NCBI GenBank assembly: GCA_024225445.1
Contig: JAAEMP010000190.1
Location: forward strand, 1 to 47,060
Source: Hyphomicrobiales bacterium
Lineage (GTDB): Bacteria; Pseudomonadota; Alphaproteobacteria; Rhizobiales; Rhizobiaceae
Direction: 5' to 3'
DNA length: 47,060 nucleotides
Shown here piece after piece: positions 24,180-31,216 of the stretch. Below the pieces are notes generated by a model, which did not search any database, was not told the origin of the DNA, and saw only the letters and a list, made by a program, of their open reading frames with translations. Numbering within the stretch: position 1 is the first letter of the stretch; the number at the start of each line of letters is the position of its first letter. The position numbers and the translations under genes are program-made.

Positions 24180-25112
24180 TTATTCCGGTGATTGCAACTC
24201 ATTTTTCCATGGCGTATCGGCACCCGCACGTGACACGGTGATCGAGGCTATCAATGTTGCCCGTTTCAGTGCGGGTATCATATCAGCGATATCGGCAGCA
24301 GCAAGCGAGGATTTGTTCAACAATCCGCATTCGCGAAGTGTTGAAAGGATGCCAGCATTGAAGCTGTCACCGGCACCGATTGTGTCAACAATATTGGCTG
24401 GTGATGCGTTAATTTTGATCATTCCGGTTTTTGAGTATGCCGCTGAACCGCTGGCACCTTTGGTTATGATGATTAACGAAACACCAGAACCAAACCATTT
24501 GTTGGTTATTTCAGTTTCACTCAGATCAGGTTCAATCCACAGCAAATCGTCATCTGATACCTTGACGATATCACTGAAGGTGATCATTCGCTGAATACGT
24601 TTTCGATGCTGTGATGGACTGTTGATCATGTCAGGCCGAATATTCGGGTCCAGATAGATCACGCATTTGTCAGCATTGCGCTTCATCAGCGTTTCAAATG
24701 CAGAACCGCAGGGCTCGGAAATCAGACTGATTCCTCCAAATAACATTGCTTCGATATCAGGATCAATGATGGGCAAGTCCTGTTCGCCAAGCATTTGTCC
24801 GGCGGTGCCCTCATCATAAAAATTGTAATTTGCCTGGCCCTCTGTCAGTTCCATGAAGGCCAGCGTGGTTGGTTTTTCTGATATGTGACACAAAGTGTAG
24901 TCGACGCCGGATGCTTTTAGTTCATCTTTCAACAGGCGTCCAAAACGATCGCTCGAAATGCCGGCAAAAAACCGGGTTTCTTCTCCCAGCCTCCCAAGCG
25001 CAATTGCTGTATTGAAAACAGAGCCTCCGGCAACCGGTAGCAGCACACTGCCATGTTCACAGGATTTTCTTGGCAACATGTCAATCAATGCTTCGCCACA
25101 ACAGGTTATCAT
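24180..25112 (-). CDS. PfkB-family carbohydrate kinase (fructokinase/KDG kinase type)
   Basis: A ribokinase-fold sugar kinase of 310 residues using ATP. The N-terminal substrate region reads CCGEALIDMLPR and VAGGSVFNTAIALGRLGEE. The C-terminal PfkB signature is DTIGAGDSFNAGILSTL, with the catalytic Asp and anion hole. Overall pattern is closest to fructokinases or 2-dehydro-3-deoxygluconate kinases; specificity cannot be fixed. It would trap a sugar or sugar acid as its phosphate in the cytoplasm. It appears monocistronic, converging on the aldo/keto reductase. Confidence 0.88.
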   Translation of the reverse strand: MITCCGEALIDMLPRKSCEHGSVLLPVAGGSVFNTAIALGRLGEETRFFAGISSDRFGRLLKDELKASGVDYTLCHISEKPTTLAFMELTEGQANYNFYDEGTAGQMLGEQDLPIIDPDIEAMLFGGISLISEPCGSAFETLMKRNADKCVIYLDPNIRPDMINSPSQHRKRIQRMITFSDIVKVSDDDLLWIEPDLSETEITNKWFGSGVSLIIITKGASGSAAYSKTGMIKINASPANIVDTIGAGDSFNAGILSTLRECGLLNKSSLAAADIADMIPALKRATLIASITVSRAGADTPWKNELQSPE

Positions 25113-25340
25113 TTGCAGATATTTTCTCCCTGAATATTAGAAATCTTGCATTTGAAAATCATGTTTCCTCAAACAGAAGAACAATGACATGTCAAGATAT
25201 TGAGGCGTAGCGTATTCATGCAATTTGACAAACCCTGTCCGGAATTGCGCTTTATTGACCAGCGTTCTTAAACGGACTCTCAGTCTTCCAGTTCAAAAAT
25301 CTGTTTGCCAACCTTATGCACCAGCAATGCGCGTCAAGTT

Positions 25341-26123
25341 CTATGAATAATTTTCATTGTTTTTTGCACTGCATTCGTCCATAGCGGTAACCAGCTCCTT
25401 CATTTCCGATGTGCTGAATTTGGGCAGTTCAACACTGGGATCGCTTGCACGTCGTTTCAGGGTACTTGCCAGTAGCTCAATCGGTTGAATAAGGTTCTTT
25501 TTGATAAGGAACAGGATGAGGAATGCCATAATCGCAATCATGGCGATAAAAAAGCCGGTAATCTCAACAATTGTGCGGATAGAACGCTGTTGCTCCCGGG
25601 TTAAATCAAAAATGACCTCAACAACTCCCAAGGTTGTTCCCGCTACGACTTTCTTGCGGTTTTTATCCTTGTGACATTCGCCGCATTCACTATTAGCCTG
25701 GATTGGCGACCAATAGGTCAGAAAGACGCCGTCAATATTCGATAGCGGCCGATTTGTCTCAAACACCTTGGCAATTTTTGGATTATCGGTACGTCTGCCT
25801 TTGATAATTTGGAATTGATTTTCAATCAGTGAAGAGCGCACAACCCGGAATTTGAAGTCCTGATTTTTACCAAACTCCTTATAGAGATTATCAATTTTTT
25901 CATAAACGATACCTGTTCCCATGGTAGGATTAATATTGAGCACTTCCTTGGTTGTCAGCATAGTAAGCTTGATCATGTTGGATAGCTCATCAGAAACTAG
26001 CCTTGCGTGCTGCTTGGCGATATCAATATCTCTTGTATAAAGACGAAAGGGAAGCAGGAACAAAAGCCCAACAATGGTTGTTAAAGCCAAAAGCGAAATA
26101 GCGGTAATAAGTTTCTTATGCAT
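25341..26123 (-). CDS. Periplasmic c-heme sensor protein with HAMP domain, no output module
   Basis: A 260-residue membrane protein: an N-terminal helix (LITAISLLALTTIVGLLFLL), then a periplasmic domain of about 150 residues. That domain resembles the Tll0287-like/DUF3365 sensor fold and carries one c-type heme site, ECGECHKDK (147-151 for CxxCH). A second helix (about 185-207) and a HAMP-like segment (LIQPIELLASTLKRRASDPS) follow. In relatives this module precedes a kinase, GGDEF or methyl-accepting domain. Here the protein stops soon after the HAMP region. It may signal through a partner or be a redox/NO-binding membrane cytochrome. It is divergent from a diheme cytochrome c gene, 391 bp apart. 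Confidence 0.72.
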   Translation of the reverse strand: MHKKLITAISLLALTTIVGLLFLLPFRLYTRDIDIAKQHARLVSDELSNMIKLTMLTTKEVLNINPTMGTGIVYEKIDNLYKEFGKNQDFKFRVVRSSLIENQFQIIKGRRTDNPKIAKVFETNRPLSNIDGVFLTYWSPIQANSECGECHKDKNRKKVVAGTTLGVVEVIFDLTREQQRSIRTIVEITGFFIAMIAIMAFLILFLIKKNLIQPIELLASTLKRRASDPSVELPKFSTSEMKELVTAMDECSAKNNENYS

Positions 26124-26514
26124 CTATTTCTCACTTTTATTCGAACAAATTGATTACCGCATCAGGCAATGGCGCAACATAACCCAATTGTCGCCAGCTG
26201 TCACAAATAAAGAGGACGATTCAAGATATTCAACCTGATTTTCCCAGTTAGTTTAGTTGATTCGATAATGTTGGCATATTTGGCCCCATTTTCAAAACTT
26301 GTAGGTTAACTGCTGTAGTCTTCGGGTGATTGTATGCAGAATGGTACATTTTTGGCGAGACGTCGGAGATGTTTATGGATTTTGAGCATAGGTGAATAAC
26401 ATAGCCTCAAAACAAAGGTAAAACAGTCTGTTTCCAATACCCACGCAGCCATACTGGCCACTGCAGTGTCATTCTGTTACTGTTGCCTTCAATCCCTTCG
26501 CTGAAAGGACCAGG
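26124..26514. promoter_or_regulatory. Divergent intergenic region between heme sensor and diheme cytochrome genes
   Basis: No gene is supported in these 391 bases. At 26270-26300 there is a stretch (GTTGGCATATTTGGCCCCAT then TTTCAAAAC) closely resembling one just upstream of nosZ at 31165-31197. No FNR box was seen. An AGGACCAGG ribosome site precedes the cytochrome start. Confidence 0.35.
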
Positions 26515-27180
26515 ATGAAAAACCTTTTTCGTATTGTACTGCCTGCGGCCATCCTCACACTGGTGAATATTCCGCTCCTGTCTGCAGCCCCTCCTCCCGC
26601 CTATGAGGGCCGCAGATTGTATGTTTCCTACTGCCAGCTTTGCCATGGCACCGCGGGCAAGGGGGATGGTGCCCTTGCCAAGGCGATGAAAATTCATCCG
26701 ACAGATATTTCAACCACCGTGCGTTCCAGAAGTGATACGATCCTTGAAAAGATCATTACCGGAGAAGGTCAGCCTACCATTTCAGGCCGAGACCGGCACA
26801 ATGTCATCAGTGAATCCATGCCGGAATGGAAGAACATCTTTGACAAATCCCAGATTCGGGCACTGATTGCCTATTTGCGATTTTTGAGCAGGGCCAAACA
26901 TGATTTGATGGGTGATCCCAAACTCGGACTTGAACTCTATCAAAAATATTGCCAGGTCTGCCATGGGGAAGAGGGTGATGGCGATGGCGTCATGACCAAG
27001 CTTTTGGGCATCATGCCGATGGACCACACCAACCCCAATGAGACCAATAGCTTCAGTAATGCCGAGATAATTGAAAGCATTCTCGACGGCAAGGGTCGCT
27101 TCATGCCCTCTTGGCGCAACACTTTGAGTCAGGATGATGCGGAAGCGCTGGTAAGCTATATCAGACTGCTTTCCCAGTAA
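26515..27180 (+). CDS. Diheme cytochrome c (secreted)
   Basis: A periplasmic cytochrome of 221 residues with a Sec signal (IVLPAAILTLVNIPLLSAAP). Two similar cytochrome c domains follow: YCQLCHGTAGKGDG with later MPEW (heme 1) and YCQVCHGEEGDGDG with later FMPSW (heme 2). It belongs to the class I, c4-like diheme group and would carry electrons between membrane complexes and periplasmic reductases. It has AGGACCAGG directly before the ATG. It stands alone near the nos region and shares an upstream motif with nosZ, so it may be part of the same network, but that is inference. Confidence 0.88.
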   Translation: MKNLFRIVLPAAILTLVNIPLLSAAPPPAYEGRRLYVSYCQLCHGTAGKGDGALAKAMKIHPTDISTTVRSRSDTILEKIITGEGQPTISGRDRHNVISESMPEWKNIFDKSQIRALIAYLRFLSRAKHDLMGDPKLGLELYQKYCQVCHGEEGDGDGVMTKLLGIMPMDHTNPNETNSFSNAEIIESILDGKGRFMPSWRNTLSQDDAEALVSYIRLLSQ

Positions 27181-27182
27181 TT

Positions 27183-27219
27183 GGGTGCAAAATACCCCTA
27201 CCAGGTGCGTTTTGCACCC
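27183..27219. terminator. Hairpin between convergent cytochrome c and M15 peptidase genes
   Basis: GGGTGCAAAA (27183-27192) and TTTTGCACCC (27210-27219) form a perfect 10-bp stem with a 17-base loop, lying across the stop of the minus-strand gene. The A/T end of the stem could serve as a terminator in either direction. Confidence 0.45.
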
Positions 27220-27626
27220 GTATCGATATGGATATGCCCTGATTTATAGCGTTTATACCCACCCACAGATGGATGTCGGCTGACATAGCGATATGCCGCG
27301 GCCATATCGCCATCAACGCTGAAATCAACCGCCTTGCAGCGCCGGTGCATTGAGCGCCGGGCACCGCCTACCTTGTGATTGTGCCACCAGGTGCGATAGG
27401 TCGAATGAACAGTGACATTGCCATATTTGCGTGCCACCCTGCGCAAAACCCGTTTCAACCGCCATGGTACACACCAGGAGGGTTCCTGATAATTCACAAC
27501 CCCGCTGCCGCCGAACAAGTTCAATCCTGGAAGCGAGGAACAGGCGGCAAGGCTTAAAACAAGCGCCAATACAACTAACTTTGTGGTGGGTGACTGTATT
27601 TTTCGTGAATACATCACGGACTCCAA
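27198..27626 (-). CDS. Lipoprotein of the M15 peptidase-like (YcbK/DUF882) family
   Basis: A 142-residue protein (or 138 from the ATG at 27614) with a lipoprotein-type signal ending LAACSS, so probably anchored in the envelope. The C-terminal domain has the metal-binding pattern of M15 peptidases: MHRRCKAVDFSVDGD (His...Asp) and KSGHIHIDTG (His-x-His). STYRTWWHNHKVGG precedes them as expected. Such proteins cleave D-amino-acid cross-links of peptidoglycan or bind it. No operon partner is seen; it converges on the diheme cytochrome. Confidence 0.75.
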   Translation of the reverse strand: MESVMYSRKIQSPTTKLVVLALVLSLAACSSLPGLNLFGGSGVVNYQEPSWCVPWRLKRVLRRVARKYGNVTVHSTYRTWWHNHKVGGARRSMHRRCKAVDFSVDGDMAAAYRYVSRHPSVGGYKRYKSGHIHIDTGAKRTW

Positions 27627-27888
27627 CGCAATACAAGATGAGTTTCATGATGATCTGCCGGATTGATTAAAATTTGAATTAACTTGAAGGTTAATGAGGG
27701 GTTAATGTGTGGTGCGACCGAGCTGCGCTGGATGATAAAAATCCACAGTCACCTGGTTATGGCGTGGCGTTCTGTTGTGAACCGCTATGAGAACGACTTT
27801 CATCAGTCCGTAATAATCGTTGTCTCAGAGGTAAAACTGTTTTTTGCCTGCCATCTCAATCCAACCCCGCAGTTTTCCATTTTGGGTA

Positions 27889-28752
27889 TCAGGTCCGGGA
27901 CAGATAGCGTGAATAATACTGCACTGCCAGTATGAAAATAGCGGCGGAGACATTCATAACCAGGGCATATGTTATTGAGGGAATTGCCAGCTTGGCATCG
28001 CCTATGAGTGAAACTGCCACAAAGATCCCCAGTGCGCCGTTTTGCAACCCCGCCTCAAGACTAATGGCTCTGGCCGAAGGTTTGCCGGCACCAATTCCGG
28101 TTGCGAGATAATATCCGAGAGCCATGATGCCGATGTTCAATAACAGTATCGGTGTGCCTATGGTAGACAGGTTTGCACTCATCTCACTCCACTGGGAAGC
28201 AAAAGCGCCGATCACGATCATTGCAAATATGAGAATGGATGCGGGTCGCGCTACAGCCTCAATTTTGTCGGCTAGGGCAGGATTTGCTTGATTGACCAAC
28301 ATGCCGATTATGACGGGAAGTGTTGATACCGCAAATACCCCCACCATCATCCGCCAAACCAGCATTTCCTGTGGCGCATCGGCTCCGGTAAAATAATGCA
28401 AGGCAAATCCGACGACCAACGGCACGCTGAGCATTCCAGCCAGCGAGGAAATTGCCGTCAGGGAGATGGAGAGAGCAGTATCACCTTTGGCAAAATGGGT
28501 GAGCAGGTTGGACGTAATACCGCCGGGACTGGCCGCAAGAATCATGATGCCGACCGCCAGCACCGGCTCCATATTCCAGATATGCAGTAGCAAAAAGGCA
28601 AACATGGGCAGCAATGCCATCTGGCACACCAGGCCTGTCAGCATTAAACCCGGTTTCATGAATACGCGGGTGAAATCTGAAAACTGCAACGTAAGTCCGA
28701 TGGCAAACATTATAAATGCCAGGCCGAGCGGCAACAGCAGGTTCGTGATCAT
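27889..28752 (-). CDS. Bile acid:sodium symporter (BASS) family transporter
   Basis: A 287-residue inner-membrane transporter with about nine or ten helices. Start chosen at the ATG at 28752, overlapping the menA stop by four bases; the longer frame from 28881 runs through menA and is not membrane-like. Family landmarks are FAIGLTLQFSDF, ILAASPGGITSNLLTHFAKG and SLEAGLQNGALGIFVA. BASS members move organic acids such as pyruvate, pantoate or bile acids with sodium. Translational coupling to menA suggests transport of a quinone-related precursor, but substrate is unknown. Confidence 0.85.
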   Translation of the reverse strand: MITNLLLPLGLAFIMFAIGLTLQFSDFTRVFMKPGLMLTGLVCQMALLPMFAFLLLHIWNMEPVLAVGIMILAASPGGITSNLLTHFAKGDTALSISLTAISSLAGMLSVPLVVGFALHYFTGADAPQEMLVWRMMVGVFAVSTLPVIIGMLVNQANPALADKIEAVARPASILIFAMIVIGAFASQWSEMSANLSTIGTPILLLNIGIMALGYYLATGIGAGKPSARAISLEAGLQNGALGIFVAVSLIGDAKLAIPSITYALVMNVSAAIFILAVQYYSRYLSRT

Positions 28753-29684
28753 TGCGCCTGCTCTAGCGTCAGGGTAACAAGCCCCAGGGCAAACAGCATC
28801 GAGAAAGCCAGTTGCAGTTTTGCGGTTTGTACAAGCAGCATGTTGTAGTCGGGGCCTTCCTGTATTTTCCCAAAACGCCATGCCAGAAACAATGCAAATG
28901 GCAGTGTCAGCAGGGGCAGCCAGTTTCCGTTTCCCGCAGCACTCATTTCAGTTGCCAATACGATAACAAACGGCAGCAGAAGCAGCAGGTTGTAAACCAG
29001 GACAGAAAGACGTTTACCGGCTATTATTGCCAGGGTTTTTCGTCCCGCATTATAGTCTTCACGGATATCCCTGCAATTGTTCACCATCAGAACAGCGGCT
29101 GCAAACAGGCCGATTGTTACACCGGTCAGAATTGCACCTGTGCCAATCAGCCCGGTTTGTAAATAATGGGTTCCGCTGACAGCAACAACGCCGAAAAATG
29201 TCACCACAAATATTTCTCCCAATGGCGTGTGGGAGATTGGAATAGGCCCACTGGAGTAACCATAGCCGCATAGTATGGAGACAAGGCCGACAATAAGTAT
29301 TGGCCAGCCGCCGATGAAAACCAGAAAGGTTCCGCCCAGGGCGGCAAGCATGAATGAAATCATTGCAGCCCGTTTGACACTCCCGGAATCTGCCTGCCCG
29401 AGTGCCGTTAGTCGCGGTGGACCAGCGCGCAGCCTGGTATCACCGCCACGCAAGCCGTCAGCTGCGTCATTATAAAGGTTTGTACCTGCCTGTATGGCCA
29501 GCGCACAAAAAAGTGAAATGCCAAACACCAGCCAGTCGATTGTGCCGTTATCGTGGTAGGCAAGGCCTGTCCCGGCGATAACCGGGCTCAATGCAATCGT
29601 CAAAGTGCGCGGACGGATGCCAATGAGCCACAAGCGCACGCCGGTGGATTTTGCCGGCTGCCTATCGGGAAAAGAGAAAATCAT
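28749..29684 (-). CDS. menA: 1,4-dihydroxy-2-naphthoate polyprenyltransferase-like (UbiA superfamily)
   Basis: A membrane prenyltransferase of 311 residues with about nine helices. The MenA-type first motif is GIRPRTLTIALSPVIAGTGL. The first aspartate-rich motif NLYNDAADGLRGGD is followed by RAGPPRLTALGQ, diagnostic of MenA rather than of UbiA, which has a DRxxDR pattern. A second motif is NNCRDIREDYNAGRKTLA. MenA attaches a polyprenyl chain to dihydroxynaphthoate to give demethylmenaquinone. It overlaps the methyltransferase upstream and the transporter downstream by 4 bp each. Alphaproteobacteria generally rely on ubiquinone, so the gene is notable here. Another UbiA-family substrate cannot be excluded. 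Confidence 0.82.
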   Translation of the reverse strand: MIFSFPDRQPAKSTGVRLWLIGIRPRTLTIALSPVIAGTGLAYHDNGTIDWLVFGISLFCALAIQAGTNLYNDAADGLRGGDTRLRAGPPRLTALGQADSGSVKRAAMISFMLAALGGTFLVFIGGWPILIVGLVSILCGYGYSSGPIPISHTPLGEIFVVTFFGVVAVSGTHYLQTGLIGTGAILTGVTIGLFAAAVLMVNNCRDIREDYNAGRKTLAIIAGKRLSVLVYNLLLLLPFVIVLATEMSAAGNGNWLPLLTLPFALFLAWRFGKIQEGPDYNMLLVQTAKLQLAFSMLFALGLVTLTLEQAQ

Positions 29685-30409
29685 GCATCGTGCTCTGCGG
29701 GTTTTGTCGCAAAATGTAAAGCGCTGATGCCAAAAGACAGGTTCTTATATTCAACACGTTCAAATCCCGCATCCATAAACTGCTGGCAAAGCTGCCTTTG
29801 GTTGGGAAATTTGCGTATGGATTCGATCAAGTATTGGTAGGCCTCCGGTTCTCGCGCGACAAACGCCCCAAGCCTTGGAATAATCGTCCGGGAATAGAAA
29901 TCGTAAAACGGCTTGAGCCAGAATGCCGGTGTTGAGAACTCAAGGCAGATGAATTTCCCTGATGGTTTTAAACAGCGGAATATTTCCTCAAGTGTTTTCT
30001 CGCTGTCCGTCATGTTGCGAAGACCGTAGGAAAGGGTGAGCAATTCTACACTGTTGGCGGCAAATGGCAGGTTTTCGCCCTCCGCGACCACCCATCGCAA
30101 TGCGGATTTATGTCTCTTGCGTCCCACCTCTATCATTTGTCGGCTGGCGTCTGCCACGATAACACTGTTGCCCGTTTTTTTGTGAATGGCCGCTGCAACA
30201 TCGCCGGTTCCTCCGGCAAGGTCCACCACCACGGCACCGGCCGGGAGTATGACAGATTTTACCAGGGCTTGCTTCCACCGTCGGTGAATGCCGAAACTCA
30301 TCAGGTCATTCATCAGATCATAGCGCTTGGCAATGGATGCAAACACCCGTGATATCAGCAGTTTGCGTTCCCCGGATGTAACTTTCCGATTACCAAAACT
30401 CTCACGCAT
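29681..30409 (-). CDS. menG: Demethylmenaquinone/ubiquinone C-methyltransferase (UbiE/MenG)
   Basis: A SAM-dependent methyltransferase of 242 residues. The family signature YDLMNDLMSFGIHRRWK is near 30-46, the SAM-binding VVDLAGGTGDVAA follows, and UbiE-type blocks LSYGLRNMTD, GKFICLEFSTP and YQYLIESIRKFPNQ complete it. UbiE acts on demethylmenaquinone or on a ubiquinone precursor. Immediate coupling to menA favours the menaquinone reaction here; a separate ubiE for ubiquinone would be expected elsewhere in the genome. It follows sco by 18 bp in an operon divergent from nosZ. Confidence 0.87.
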   Translation of the reverse strand: MRESFGNRKVTSGERKLLISRVFASIAKRYDLMNDLMSFGIHRRWKQALVKSVILPAGAVVVDLAGGTGDVAAAIHKKTGNSVIVADASRQMIEVGRKRHKSALRWVVAEGENLPFAANSVELLTLSYGLRNMTDSEKTLEEIFRCLKPSGKFICLEFSTPAFWLKPFYDFYSRTIIPRLGAFVAREPEAYQYLIESIRKFPNQRQLCQQFMDAGFERVEYKNLSFGISALHFATKPAEHDA

Positions 30410-30427
30410 GACTGTTTTGGAGCCTCG

Positions 30428-31018
30428 CTATTTGACAATCAGCTCTTTGATATATTTGTTCATCGATGAAGCCATTTCATCTGCCAGGGTATCATATGGA
30501 TAACGCCTTAGATATTCACCACTCGGACCCATCAGTAGTACCGCTGCGGTGTGATCCACTAGATAATCATCATTTATTGCACCGCTTTCCGACACCTTCT
30601 CGTATTTAACACGATATTTCGAGGTGATCGAATCAAGCGCAGCTTTTGACCCCGTCAACCCTATCAGGCTTGGATGAAAGGCGCTGACATATTCCCGCAT
30701 CACGGTAATGGTATCGCGTTTCGGGTCAACCGTTACAAACAGCGGCTGCACATATTTAGCGTCTTTCTCCATGAGGTTGAGTGCATGGGTCATTGTCTGC
30801 AGGCTGGTTGGGCAGACATCCGGGCAGAAGGTGTAGCCGAAATAGATCAGCATGAATTTGCCGGAAAAATCCTGGTCGGTAACAACCTCACCGAAATGAT
30901 TGTTCATGATGAAGCGACCACCGGTTTTAACCGGATCACTGGCAGCCATGGCATATCCTGCCATTATCAGGGTGAGAAGGCTCACCAGTAGTGTTGATAG
31001 GAAGTGCCGGCGGGACAT
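30428..31018 (-). CDS. SCO1/SenC family copper chaperone/thioredoxin-like protein
   Basis: A membrane-anchored periplasmic protein of 196 residues from the ATG at 31018 (GAGG six bases upstream); ATGs at 31030 and 31054 are alternatives. The leader MSRRHFLSTLLVSLLTLI may use the Tat or Sec route. The copper motif is in YFGYTFCPDVCPTSL, with the third ligand His in VDHTAAVLLMG; VTVDPKRDT is also typical. Sco proteins load the CuA centre of cytochrome oxidases and of N2O reductase. Being divergent from nosZ and first in an operon with menG-menA, it most likely serves NosZ CuA. A TTATAC at 31064-31059 is a possible -10. Confidence 0.88.
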   Translation of the reverse strand: MSRRHFLSTLLVSLLTLIMAGYAMAASDPVKTGGRFIMNNHFGEVVTDQDFSGKFMLIYFGYTFCPDVCPTSLQTMTHALNLMEKDAKYVQPLFVTVDPKRDTITVMREYVSAFHPSLIGLTGSKAALDSITSKYRVKYEKVSESGAINDDYLVDHTAAVLLMGPSGEYLRRYPYDTLADEMASSMNKYIKELIVK

Positions 31019-31084
31019 GGCAAACCTCATGAAAAAATTGCAATCGATGTTCATAGCTGTATAACGAAGATAAAATCGGGAACC

Positions 31085-31098
31085 TTAACCAAAGTCAA
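31085..31098. promoter_or_regulatory. FNR-like box between sco and nosZ
   Basis: TTAACCAAAGTCAA matches TTGAC-N4-GTCAA with one half-site change (TTAAC). Toward nosZ, TACAAA at 31121-31126 lies 30-35 bases from the box centre. Toward sco, TTATAC at 31064-31059 lies 28-33 bases away. Both fit FNR class II geometry, so one site might drive both operons. Confidence 0.6.
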
Positions 31099-31216
31099 GG
31101 ATAGCTGCACGGTCAGCCCCTACAAACAATCTTGTGTGGAATAGTGTCAAATTTTTGCATCTGTGTTGGTGCATTTTTTGGCCCCACTTCTAGAACTGAT
31201 ACCAACAGGAGAGGCA

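Noticed and set aside
27684-27935. Plus-strand open frame of 83 codons between the M15 peptidase and the BASS gene
   Set aside because: No ribosome site, no recognisable motif, and its end overlaps the BASS gene; treated as non-coding.
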